Below are positions 1 to 6,881 of a DNA stretch of 8,030 bases, piece by piece. Source of the stretch: UBA11164 sp002420085. GTDB taxonomy: Bacteria > Pseudomonadota > Gammaproteobacteria > Xanthomonadales > Xanthomonadaceae. The position numbers and the translations under genes were made by a program. The DNA is taken from assembly GCA_031976395.1 (NCBI GenBank), contig DALYLJ010000147.1, forward strand, positions 1 through 8,030. The letters are read 5' to 3'. A model generated the notes under the pieces. The model did not search any database, was not told where the DNA came from, and saw nothing but the letters and a program-made list of their open reading frames with translations. Position 1 is the stretch's first letter; each line of letters starts with the position of its first letter.

Positions 1-106
1 CGGCCCCGGCCGAACTGAACAGCGCCCGGAACGCCAGCACCAGCAGCAGGGCAAGGACCAGCCCGGCCAGGATCAGCATGCGTCGGGAACGAACTAGACG
101 AAACAT
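1..106 (-). CDS. 5' end of an unidentified membrane-anchored protein (partial)
   Basis: The first 35 codons of a minus-strand gene run off the left edge. From the ATG at 106 the protein begins MFRLVRSRRMLILAGLVLAL and continues with a Leu/Ala-rich stretch to about residue 28. This is a short Arg-rich N-terminus followed by one hydrophobic helix, as in a signal anchor or uncleaved signal peptide. The upstream bases are only weakly Shine-Dalgarno-like (a GAG directly before the ATG). The frame stays open further upstream, so a longer N-terminus is possible, but the charge-then-helix layout favours this ATG. It lies 217 nt downstream of lanA on the same strand. An accessory transport protein such as a membrane-fusion adaptor would fit, but nothing visible identifies the family, so no function is assigned. 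Confidence 0.5.
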   Translation of the reverse strand, partial: MFRLVRSRRMLILAGLVLALLLVLAFRALFSSAGA

Positions 107-254
107 CTCGATACGATACCAATACTCGTGACCGGTGCAGTCGAGCGAACCGCGCTCGACGAGCGACAATCCAGCCAGACCCGGCAATCGTGTGCGGTCC
201 GGCCGACCGGTTGCCGCACGGCACGCAGCGCAGCCGCCACACACCGCCGCCAGA

Positions 255-269
255 CCGGCGACACGCCGG
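255..269 (-). other. small GC-rich hairpin downstream of lanA
   Basis: CCGGCG and CGCCGG form a perfect 6-bp stem around a 3-nt loop, 20 nt beyond the larger post-lanA hairpin in the direction of lanA transcription. There is no T-run on either side. It may assist transcript 3'-end formation, but a 6-bp GC stem is easily found by chance in DNA this GC-rich. Confidence 0.25.
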
Positions 270-288
270 CGTCAGGCCAGCATCAGGA

Positions 289-316
289 GACTGCCCCGGC
301 CGGAGCCGGGGCAGTC
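289..316 (-). terminator. strong hairpin just after lanA (terminator or 3'-end stabiliser)
   Basis: Bases 289-300 and 305-316 are perfect reverse complements, giving a 12-bp stem (core CTGCCCCGGC / GCCGGGGCAG) around a 4-nt loop. The loop reads TCCG on the transcribed minus strand, resembling stable UNCG tetraloops. The stem begins 7 nt after the lanA TGA. No U-tract follows (the next minus-strand bases are TCCTGATGC), so a classical intrinsic terminator is uncertain. It could instead protect the short lanA mRNA from 3' exonucleases or attenuate readthrough into the gene at the left edge. Confidence 0.6.
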
Positions 317-323
317 CGGTGCA

Positions 324-509
324 TCACAGCGCGATGACCTCACGGGTGCAACTGTAGATCGTCGAGGTACACAGCGTGCAGCCACACTCGCAGGTGATGG
401 TGCAGTAGCCGCCGCTCCAGCCGCCCATCATGGCGCGCAGGCTCTCGTCGGACAGCTCTTCCATCGCCGGAACGGCCTTCAGAGCGTTTTCCATGTGCTG
501 ATTGTTCAT
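324..509 (-). CDS. lanA: class II lanthipeptide precursor peptide, double-glycine leader
   Basis: This 61-residue peptide is the likely substrate of the LanM and LanT upstream. Residues 1-30 are a leader ending EELSDESLRAMMGG, the usual double-glycine type cut by C39 peptidase transporters. The core, residues 31-61, starts WSGGYCTITCECGCTLCTST and ends IYSCTREVIAL. It has Cys at 36, 40, 42, 44, 47 and 54, plus nine Ser/Thr. Residues 36-42, CTITCEC, fit the CTxTxEC lipid II-binding motif of mersacidin (CTLTSEC) and haloduracin alpha (CTLTVEC), as I recall those sequences. By that alignment Thr37-Cys42 and Thr39-Cys44 are the expected methyllanthionine rings. Cys40 occupies the variable x position, where the relatives have Ser, Val, His or Lys. 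The ATG at 509 is chosen because GGGAGA lies 7 nt upstream; an in-frame ATG at 524 would overlap that site. It is last in the lan gene order and probably needs its own promoter. It could be related to lichenicidin- or mersacidin-type peptides, but no second (beta) precursor is visible. Confidence 0.9.
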   Translation of the reverse strand: MNNQHMENALKAVPAMEELSDESLRAMMGGWSGGYCTITCECGCTLCTSTIYSCTREVIAL

Positions 510-772
510 GACTGTTTCTCCCATTGGATTGGATTGTGAATGACGCATGGTTGGTTGACACAACGACCACCCGGCCCGATGACCGCCCCGAAACCCATGG
601 CTCCGGATCGGCAACCGCACCTGGCGGCATCCGGGCGGGCGTCCTCCGACGCCCCCCGGCCTGGCGGTTCCGGCGGCTCGCCGGCTCCGCACGGATGGAT
701 TCGGGCGCGCACACCCGAACCACCCATCGAGCGTCCCTGCCCGATGCTCACGCAGCGCCCGAAAGCGCCCCG
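510..772. other. gap between dsbA-like gene and lanA
   Basis: These 263 nt hold no convincing gene: open frames on both strands give Arg/Pro/Gly-rich shadow proteins without leader or domain features. No second precursor (LSxxEL...GG pattern) was found. Close to lanA it contains GTTGACACAAC (554-564, plus), an inverted repeat with 4-bp arms. About 90 nt after the dsbA-like stop there is a 6-bp hairpin, CCGGCG/CGCCGG (670-684), that could end the upstream transcript. I see no good -35/-10 pair for lanA at a workable distance from its ribosome site, although the gap length suggests separate control. Confidence 0.4.
517..522 (-). promoter_or_regulatory. ribosome binding site of lanA
   Basis: GGGAGA on the minus strand sits 7 nt before the ATG at 509, the clearest Shine-Dalgarno sequence in the window. 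It fixes the lanA start, because the alternative ATG at 524 lies at its 5' edge and has no comparable site. A strong site suits a precursor made in excess over its modifying enzymes. Confidence 0.7.
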
Positions 773-1411
773 CTACTGCTCGGCATCGCCGGTCGCCTGT
801 GCCAGCGCCCGTTCGATCTCCCTGAAAACGATGTCGCGGCCCGGCGCAAACAGCAGCACCTCACCGACCAGAACACTGGGCACCCGATCGACATCGCGAC
901 CGACCAGATACCGCCCGCCCTCCTTCAAATGGGTTCGCGCCGCCACCTCCAGTGCTGGGCGCCGGCCCGGATCGATCGGCCCGAACTGCTCGGCCAGCAC
1001 CAGATCGGCCCGCGCCAGATCGATTCGGGGTGAATCGGCCTCGAACAGCCGAGCCGACACCGTCGCGAACGGCAGCCCGTGGTAGCGCGAATAGAGCAAG
1101 GCCAGCGTGGCCAGATCGAGCGAGTCCTTGCGTACCGCCGGCAGCACGGCAAAGCGAAGCTGGACCCGGCCAGCAGCAACGTGGCCACGAAGCAGTTCGG
1201 CCACCACATCGGTGTGGAAGGTCTGGCAACTCGCACAGCGAAAATCCTCGACCACGACCACGGTGACCGGCGCATCCGCGCTGCCGTGACCGGGCAGGCT
1301 CGCCACATCGAACCCGGAGACCGTCCGTCCGCCGGACAGAAAAACGTAGGCCAAACCAGCCACCACCAGGCCGGCCACCATCACTGTCGAAATCAGGCGC
1401 CCTGATCGCAT
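773..1411 (-). CDS. membrane-anchored DsbA-like thiol:disulfide oxidoreductase
   Basis: This 212-residue thioredoxin-fold protein is of the DsbA type and probably acts on cysteines outside the inner membrane. Residues 1-27 form a basic start (MRSGR) and one hydrophobic helix, either a signal anchor or a signal peptide. A linker leads to VVVVEDFRCASC at 51-62, which places the CxxC redox pair at Cys59/Cys62 after the strand and EDF typical of the family. The cis-proline is Pro178 in VDRVPSVLVGE, with an alpha-helical insert between, as expected. The CASC dipeptide differs from CPHC of E. coli DsbA, so its redox potential cannot be guessed. An in-frame TGA 3 nt upstream makes the ATG at 1411 the earliest start; its ribosome site is weak. 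It lies 91 nt after lanT and before the six-Cys precursor. Oxidoreductases such as SdbA form the disulfide of bovicin HJ50, so a role in disulfide formation or thiol protection in the exported peptide is the natural inference. A housekeeping DsbA/DsbG-like role is less likely here. Confidence 0.88.
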   Translation of the reverse strand: MRSGRLISTVMVAGLVVAGLAYVFLSGGRTVSGFDVASLPGHGSADAPVTVVVVEDFRCASCQTFHTDVVAELLRGHVAAGRVQLRFAVLPAVRKDSLDLATLALLYSRYHGLPFATVSARLFEADSPRIDLARADLVLAEQFGPIDPGRRPALEVAARTHLKEGGRYLVGRDVDRVPSVLVGEVLLFAPGRDIVFREIERALAQATGDAEQ

Positions 1412-1502
1412 GGCTCAATCCGATCGCCTGCCGCCGTGCCGGATGCGGACCGCTCCGGACCTGCCCGACCTGCCACAACCAACCGAATCGATGAATTCGT
1501 GA

Positions 1503-3602
1503 TCAGGCATGCTGGCTCTCCAGGTTTTCCACGGCCGGACGTTGCAGACGGACACCGCCGTCGCGAATCTGGATCAGGGTGTCGCGGGGATCGATCCAAC
1601 CGGTGCGGTGGGTGGCAACGATCACGGCACACGGCAAGGCCCGCAGGTGCTGGATGATGTGCCGCTCGGCCTCCATGTCGAGATGGCTGGTGGCCTCGTC
1701 GAGGATCAGCACCTTCGGCTCCTTGTACAGCGCGCGAGCCAGTGCGATCCGCTGCCTCTGGCCGCCGGACAGATTCTGGCCGCCGCGCTCGACGGCACTG
1801 CCGAAACCCATCGGCATCGCCAGGATTTCATCGTGGATGCGCGCCTTGCGACAGGCATCGGCGACCTTCACCAGGTCGAACTGCTCGGCGAACATCGTGA
1901 TGTTCTCCAGGATCGTGCCCCGGAACATCGCCGAATCCTGGATCACCGCCGTCGGATGCTCGACCTCGTGATCCGCCAGATCACGGCCAGCGGCTGCGTA
2001 CAGCACGCGCCCCGAAGTCGGCCTGACCATGTGGGTGAGCAATTTCAGAAGGGTGCTCTTGCCGACCCCGGACGGACCGACCACGACATGGAAACCAGGC
2101 CGTGAGACATCAATGCGCAGATCGATCCCGGCCAGCACATCCGGACCGCTCGGGCTGTAGCGAAAGCCGCAGTCCTCGAACACGATCTGCTCGACCTGCC
2201 GCGGCGTTTCCGCCCTGGCCGGCTCGCGGCCATTCTCCGCGATGAACTCGGTGATGCCATCGACCCGATCGGTGTGGATCACCAGGTATTGCATGGCCAG
2301 GCCGGTGCCAAGCAGGCCGACCAGTGAGGCCATCGAGAACTGGGTCAGCAGGTAGGCCAGCAGCGCATCGCCAGGTGCCAGTTGCGCGTTCTGCACCAGC
2401 CACAGCGCGGTCAGCAGCACCACCACCGGGACGCCACCGGTCAGCATCGCCAGCAATGCCTCCAACCGCGCCGACAACAGACCGCGCGCATGGACGGCAC
2501 CCAGGTACTCCGTGAAACGCGCGAACCAGCGGGCATGGAAGACGGCCTCCAGCCGGCTCGCCTTGATCTCCTGGATGCCCAGCAGAGCATCGGAGAAACC
2601 ATCGAACGTGCTGGTATACGACAGCACCTCATCGCGATAGCGATCGCGCAGCGTCGGCCATTGGAGGTAGATGAGCTGGCCGACCGCCAAGGCACACGAC
2701 AGGTAGACGATCGCCAGCTTGTGGTCGGTGATGAAGATCAACACCGCCAGCGCCAGCAGCAGGAACAGGTCGATCAGCGATGCGGCCAGCCGGGTGCTGA
2801 CGAATTCCCGAATCGCCCCGACCGAACTGAGCCGATCGAGCAGATCACCGAACGGCATGCGGGTGAAGAACAGCACCGGTAAACGGAACAACCCACCGAC
2901 GAAGGTCTCGCTGAGCTGTCGCTCCAACCGGACCCGCACCGCCAGCAGCAGACGCTGCTTGCTCCAGTTGAACAGGAAGTACGAGGCCAGGAAGCCAGCC
3001 GCGAGCGCCAGCATGCCTTCGATCGAATACGGCAGGGTTCCGAACTCGATGAAATTGGCGACCACCCGCGAGATCGCCAGAGGAACCCCGTAGGCGACCC
3101 CCAGCAGCAGGACCGAAACCGCCATCAGCCCCGCGAACAAGCGCCAGTGCCGGATCGCTTCCGGCGCCCAGCGGGCCAGCGGCGAGGCCCGATCGTCGGT
3201 CCTGAAACCCTCGCCCGGCCACAGGAACACGCCGACCCCGGTCCACAGCGCCAGCGCCTCGGCGAAGCTCACCCTGCGTGGCCCCTCCTTGGGATCGAGC
3301 AGCCGCATGTGGCCGTCCTCGATCGCCTCCACAATCACGAAATGACAGCCGCCCCAGTGCGCGACGAAGGGCGTCGGCAGGCCACCCAGATCATCCGCAC
3401 TGCCATTGAACCGCAGCACCCGAGTCGATAACCGATTGGCCTCGGCGATCACCTTGAGGTCGTACACCGATACCCCGGCGGCACCGATCGGATGACGCAT
3501 CTTCAGGTCGTACAGCGACACCGTCCGGCCGTGATGACCCAGCATCATCGCCAGGCAGGCCAGGGCACAGTCGTTTTCGCGGGTCTGATAAACGATGCGC
3601 AC
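1503..3602 (-). CDS. lanT: bifunctional C39 peptidase / ABC exporter of the lanthipeptide
   Basis: This 699-residue inner-membrane protein should remove the leader after Gly-Gly and export the modified peptide. Residues 1-130 are a C39 cysteine protease: Gln6 (oxyanion hole), catalytic Cys12 in ENDCALAC, His87 in GGCHFVIV and Asp103 in LLDPKEG. Residues about 150-440 carry the six-helix ABC transmembrane domain (hydrophobic runs near 155-175, 195-212, 275-310 and 385-440). The nucleotide-binding domain has Walker A GPSGVGKST (509-517), Q-loop Gln555, signature LSGGQ (611-615), Walker B VLILDEA (631-637, Asp635/Glu636) and H-loop His665. Every catalytic position is intact and the length is normal for LanT-type exporters. 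The start is GTG at 3602, which places Gln6 and Cys12 at their usual distance from the N-terminus. A GGTAGGA ribosome site overlaps the lanM stop, and the genes are 6 nt apart, so translation is probably coupled. It could also be called a bacteriocin or NHLM-type exporter; the neighbours decide for LanT. Confidence 0.95.
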   Translation of the reverse strand: MRIVYQTRENDCALACLAMMLGHHGRTVSLYDLKMRHPIGAAGVSVYDLKVIAEANRLSTRVLRFNGSADDLGGLPTPFVAHWGGCHFVIVEAIEDGHMRLLDPKEGPRRVSFAEALALWTGVGVFLWPGEGFRTDDRASPLARWAPEAIRHWRLFAGLMAVSVLLLGVAYGVPLAISRVVANFIEFGTLPYSIEGMLALAAGFLASYFLFNWSKQRLLLAVRVRLERQLSETFVGGLFRLPVLFFTRMPFGDLLDRLSSVGAIREFVSTRLAASLIDLFLLLALAVLIFITDHKLAIVYLSCALAVGQLIYLQWPTLRDRYRDEVLSYTSTFDGFSDALLGIQEIKASRLEAVFHARWFARFTEYLGAVHARGLLSARLEALLAMLTGGVPVVVLLTALWLVQNAQLAPGDALLAYLLTQFSMASLVGLLGTGLAMQYLVIHTDRVDGITEFIAENGREPARAETPRQVEQIVFEDCGFRYSPSGPDVLAGIDLRIDVSRPGFHVVVGPSGVGKSTLLKLLTHMVRPTSGRVLYAAAGRDLADHEVEHPTAVIQDSAMFRGTILENITMFAEQFDLVKVADACRKARIHDEILAMPMGFGSAVERGGQNLSGGQRQRIALARALYKEPKVLILDEATSHLDMEAERHIIQHLRALPCAVIVATHRTGWIDPRDTLIQIRDGGVRLQRPAVENLESQHA

Positions 3603-3606
3603 GGCG

Positions 3607-3613
3607 TCCTACC
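3607..3613 (-). promoter_or_regulatory. lanT ribosome site overlapping the lanM stop
   Basis: GGTAGGA on the minus strand includes the lanM TAG (3609-3611) and lies 4 nt before the lanT GTG. The spacing is shorter than ideal. Ribosomes finishing lanM would be delivered to the lanT start, which suggests translational coupling of enzyme and exporter. Confidence 0.5.
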
Positions 3614-6497
3614 GATAGATGCTGAGAACGCTGGGCAGCGCCGGATTTCTGGCCCTGAGCAGGGCATAGCCGAAGCCGGCAGCCCCCGACATCAGGCCGG
3701 GAGCGTCCCGATCGATGCTGCCGGATCGCAGGTTCACGCGCGACGACAGCGCGGTCAGCGCCCGGCCCAGATCGAACTCGGCCATCCGATCCGGCAACCA
3801 GCGCCGGAGCGTGATCGCCACATCCAGGCCACCGGCACTGCCGTGGCAGAGGCTGTCATCGTCGTAATCGACCCCCTCCAACTGGCGGCGCAAGGCCAGA
3901 TCGCTGATCCGACGATCATCCGGTGTCATCACATCCGACCAGATCGCGCGTGGGATCAGATAACCGGGCCGACCATTGCACCAGGTGCGGTTGTAGATCG
4001 CCGCCGTACCGACCCGCAGGTCGGGCCAATTCTCCAGCCGTGGCTCGAACCGCGCGTCCTCGAACACGATCGCCGCACGACCACGCGCGACCAGCGCCTC
4101 GCTGCCGAGCACATGGCCGGCGGACAACAGTGCGTGGGCGATTCCCGACGCGCCATGCGCGAAGCCCCCGAGAAACTGCTGATGCGCCTCGCTCCAGGCG
4201 AAACCATCCCGACAGGCCAGATCGAGCGCCTCGGCCATCGCCACCAGCCTCGCCCGGACACCCGGCACCGGACTCGCCTCATGCAGACCGCACAGAAACA
4301 GCACCGTGCCGGCCAGGCCATCGACGATATCGGTCTTGCCGGCAAACGCCGCCGGCTCCAGGCGATCGACCATCCTGACCACTGCCGCCAGCCCGACGGT
4401 GTCATTGCGCGCCAGGGCATCGTGCTGGAGCGCGAACAGCAACCCGGCCAAGCCATTGAAGAATCCGGGATTGCGCTGCTCGCGAGCCATTTCCTCGGCA
4501 TCGACCATGACCATCCGGCGCAACCGGTCGACCAGATCGGAACCCTGCAGCAGGGAAGTCTCGCGCTCGACTGCCGAGAGAAAATGGAAGATTCCCGCCA
4601 GCCCCCCGTAGAGCGTCGGCGTGACCGGTTGAATCTCGCCGCCCTCCTCGGGCACATTGATGTTGAGCCAGGACACGCTGCCGTCGCGCGACGACTCGCT
4701 GGCTGCCGCGCGCAGAAACGCCACGATCGCCGCGATCGATGCCGGCGCGGCGTCGTCCGGCCGCCCGCACCAGGGGCCGCGCGGATAGCTGGATACCCCG
4801 AGCATGCGGCGAATCAGCATCTGCTGGAAGCGCTGGTCCGAGTCCGACAGATGGGCGGCGTTGTCGTGCAGGTTCTGAAGGGCCGAACGGCCATAGAACG
4901 GGAGGTCGGACGTGCGATACCCGTCGAGGGTCGGCTGATCGAGGCGACAGCGGAACGCCGGAACGTCCATGCGCAGAAGCTGCTCGACCTCCTCATCGAG
5001 GACATTGGCCAGCGGCGGCAGGAACTCGGCACCGATCGCCAGCTTGCCGAGCAACCGGCGCAGACCGTCGGGATCGGCCCCGAAACGTGGATGGGTGCTT
5101 TCCGACAGGAACATCCCGTAGATCGAGGTGTTTCTCAGAACCGCCCGCACCTGCACACGGCCATGGCCGTCGAGCCAGGCGAGCAGGTCGTCGCGTTGCG
5201 TCCGTATCCAACGATAGGCATCGTCGAACCCGGCCAGGATGGTCTCGACGAACTCGGCTGGTCGGGTCGGCACGCCCTTGATGCGTGGCAAACTGCTGCG
5301 AATCTCGAACCGTGCCGGCTTGCGCTCCAGGCGAACCCGATCGGTACCGTTGTCCACCACGTGATCGACACTGGTCAGGGTCTCACGGCCATCGGCCTCG
5401 GTCAGCGCACTCAGGCCCGACTGCTGGTTCGAGTAGGAAGGCAGGATGCCGGCCATCAGCACACTGCGCGACAGGGCCTGCAACTGCTGCATCACCGCAT
5501 CGAAGCCGGCCCGCCGTATGCGCGCCGGATCCGGCGCGACCATGTTGGCGAAAGCGGTCTCCATGTCGAAGAAGATCGGCTCGCCGGCCGGCGTGGTCAG
5601 GATGTTCTCGAAATGGACATCGGTTGCGTTGACCAGATGCATCAAGGCCAGATGAGCACCGATCGAGTAGTAGAAGCGCTCGGCCTCGACCGCACCATCG
5701 GCGATCCCGGACGCCACCAGTTCCTGCCAGCCGGCGTCATCGTCGTCGAGTGAGACCGGTGCCCTCAGTGCGAACCTGAGGTGTCGATTGGCTCGCTCGA
5801 TCAGCTCCGCGTACAAGCGATCGACCGCCAGCGAACGCGGCTTGAACACCAGCGCACCGTCCGTGAAGCGGAGGATCAGCACCTGCCTGGCGCCGAAGTG
5901 GGAATCGCCCTTGCCGATCTCGACCTCGACCAGCCGACCCAGATCGCCGAAGCTGGCATGCAGGCGGGGGCGTCTGCGGCCCAGTCGCGCTGCCGCATCG
6001 GTCAGAAAACCCACCAGCAGCCGGAAGTGCTCTTCGACGCGCTCGAACAGCACCCGATTACGCAGCATCAACTCGCGCTGGAACCCGACATCGTCGAGCA
6101 GGGCAACGAAGGCCCGCAGCCGTGCCTCGCTGCTGTCGCCATGCAGACGACCCGCCTCACGCGCGAGATTGATCTCGAACACGGCAGTCTTGACCAGCCA
6201 GCGGTCCAGGCGCTCCCGCGCGTAGGACAGCGCCGCCGCCCGGAACGCCGCCGCTTCATCGGCATCCAGCACCCGACCGAGCGCCTGATCGACGTCGCCA
6301 GACACCCTCGCCAGCAACGATCGACCGATGCGCTGCGCAATCGGCGCACCATCACCAATCAGCCCCTCCGGCACCGACAGCTTCAACAGGCTGTCGATCG
6401 CTCCATCGGTTCCGTCCGTTCCCGGATTCCACTCCGCCACTTCCGTTGCCCGTTCCATCCGTATCCGACGCTCCCCGTCGTCCTGATCCTGATCCAT
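3609..6497 (-). CDS. lanM: class II lanthionine synthetase (dehydratase-cyclase)
   Basis: This 962-residue cytoplasmic enzyme phosphorylates and eliminates Ser/Thr in LanA, then closes thioether rings. The N-terminal kinase-like dehydratase domain (to about 600) shows GDSHFG (197-202), FKPRS with Lys219, the catalytic set Asp293/His295/Asn298 in TDVHFEN, FDMET (310-314) and RNTSIYG (454-460). The LanC-like cyclase starts near LYGGLAG (629-635) and has GFAHGASG with His781. Its zinc ligands are Cys840 in TWCNGRPG and Cys884-His885 in SLCHG. The final LanC signature is GLMSGAAG (934-941). All expected catalytic and metal residues are present and the length is close to usual LanM size. The first zinc motif reads WCNG where many LanMs have WCHG. 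I chose ATG 6497 because GGAG lies 10 nt upstream; GTG 6530 (11 residues longer) and ATG 6458 are alternatives without better sites. It is first in the operon behind a good promoter. Confidence 0.95.
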   Translation of the reverse strand: MDQDQDDGERRIRMERATEVAEWNPGTDGTDGAIDSLLKLSVPEGLIGDGAPIAQRIGRSLLARVSGDVDQALGRVLDADEAAAFRAAALSYARERLDRWLVKTAVFEINLAREAGRLHGDSSEARLRAFVALLDDVGFQRELMLRNRVLFERVEEHFRLLVGFLTDAAARLGRRRPRLHASFGDLGRLVEVEIGKGDSHFGARQVLILRFTDGALVFKPRSLAVDRLYAELIERANRHLRFALRAPVSLDDDDAGWQELVASGIADGAVEAERFYYSIGAHLALMHLVNATDVHFENILTTPAGEPIFFDMETAFANMVAPDPARIRRAGFDAVMQQLQALSRSVLMAGILPSYSNQQSGLSALTEADGRETLTSVDHVVDNGTDRVRLERKPARFEIRSSLPRIKGVPTRPAEFVETILAGFDDAYRWIRTQRDDLLAWLDGHGRVQVRAVLRNTSIYGMFLSESTHPRFGADPDGLRRLLGKLAIGAEFLPPLANVLDEEVEQLLRMDVPAFRCRLDQPTLDGYRTSDLPFYGRSALQNLHDNAAHLSDSDQRFQQMLIRRMLGVSSYPRGPWCGRPDDAAPASIAAIVAFLRAAASESSRDGSVSWLNINVPEEGGEIQPVTPTLYGGLAGIFHFLSAVERETSLLQGSDLVDRLRRMVMVDAEEMAREQRNPGFFNGLAGLLFALQHDALARNDTVGLAAVVRMVDRLEPAAFAGKTDIVDGLAGTVLFLCGLHEASPVPGVRARLVAMAEALDLACRDGFAWSEAHQQFLGGFAHGASGIAHALLSAGHVLGSEALVARGRAAIVFEDARFEPRLENWPDLRVGTAAIYNRTWCNGRPGYLIPRAIWSDVMTPDDRRISDLALRRQLEGVDYDDDSLCHGSAGGLDVAITLRRWLPDRMAEFDLGRALTALSSRVNLRSGSIDRDAPGLMSGAAGFGYALLRARNPALPSVLSIYR

Positions 6498-6534
6498 CCG
6501 CGCACAGCTCCGACGCCGGGCAACACACACCCGT

Positions 6535-6552
6535 CACCGTCGTCCGACGGTG
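6535..6552 (-). other. hairpin in the lanM leader
   Basis: CACCGTC (6535-6541) and GACGGTG (6546-6552) form a perfect 7-bp stem around a 4-nt loop, 37 nt upstream of the lanM ATG. If transcription starts at the proposed promoter it lies in the roughly 140-nt leader. The rest of the leader shows no recognisable riboswitch. A regulatory role is only possible. Confidence 0.3.
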
Positions 6553-6642
6553 GTGCAAAGGCCACACACGCTGTTGTTCGGACCTACCGGCAACGCGATC
6601 ATGATCAGATGCGTCACACCGGCTCCCCAGGCCCTGAAGCCG

Positions 6643-6671
6643 ACACTATGCCGATACCAGGGGATTGTCAA
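6643..6671 (-). promoter_or_regulatory. sigma-70 type promoter of the lan operon
   Basis: On the minus strand TTGACA (6671-6666) is a perfect -35 box. It is followed by exactly 17 nt and then TAGTGT (6648-6643), a -10 keeping the TA...T frame of TATAAT. Transcription would begin near 6636, about 140 nt before the lanM ATG. It is the only good -35/-10 pair I found upstream of the cluster and points the right way. TTGT-ggttg-ACAA, a 4-bp-arm inverted repeat, overlaps the -35 and could be an operator. Confidence 0.6.
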
Positions 6672-6735
6672 CCACAAATTCCGGCCCCTCGGCCATGTGC
6701 AACATCACCCGCCACCTGCAAACGATTCCAGCCGC

Positions 6736-6760
6736 GCATGATTTTTGATTTCGGTCATGC
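6736..6760. promoter_or_regulatory. short inverted repeat in the divergent region
   Basis: GCATGA (6736-6741) and TCATGC (6755-6760) are perfect 6-bp inverted arms 13 nt apart, around an AT-rich stretch (ATTTTTGATTT) that stands out in this GC-rich DNA. The spacing suits a dimeric regulator bound on one DNA face, and the site lies about 65 bp upstream of the lanM -35 box. There is no direct evidence that it is an operator. Confidence 0.25.
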
Positions 6761-6881
6761 CGACCCGGCGCGAACTGTGGCCAGATGACGATCGACGGCA
6801 AAGCGGGCGACCGGATCGGCCCATGCCAGCACCGAGACCGTGACCGATGCCCAGCACCATCGACCTCCAAGCCGATCGGCC

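Larger units (their letters stand above)
6498..6881. other. divergent intergenic region between lanM and the HypB-like gene
   Basis: These 384 nt separate the divergent genes. It contains the candidate lanM promoter, a leader hairpin and a short inverted repeat, listed separately. Open frames on both strands are Arg/Pro-rich shadows. I see no clear promoter for the plus-strand gene and no regulator binding site that I recognise. No regulator gene is present in the window. Confidence 0.6.

Noticed and set aside
324..692. lanA extended to a 122-residue protein
   Set aside because: The upstream part is Arg/Gly/Pro-rich with no leader character, and the strong ribosome site sits at the ATG at 509. 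Double-Gly leaders are normally 20-60 residues.
510..772. A second lanthipeptide precursor between dsbA-like gene and lanA
   Set aside because: All three minus-strand frames were read. None has a double-Gly leader followed by a Cys/Ser/Thr-rich core.
861..1478. A 205-codon minus-strand frame overlapping the dsbA-like gene
   Set aside because: Shadow frame of the gene holding CASC and the cis-proline; no domain features of its own.
3492..5753. A 753-codon open frame on the plus strand
   Set aside because: It lies antisense across lanM and the lanT start, both of which have every catalytic motif. Its protein is rich in Arg, Gln, His and Pro with no domain, as expected from the opposite strand of GC-rich coding DNA.
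6498..6530. GTG at 6530 as the lanM start
   Set aside because: It would add 11 residues (CVARRRSCAR...) with no good ribosome site, while ATG 6497 has GGAG 10 nt upstream. Not excluded.
5781..6788. A 335-codon plus-strand open frame across the lanM start and promoter
   Set aside because: Antisense to the conserved dehydratase domain, and its tail runs through the promoter region; composition is that of a shadow frame.
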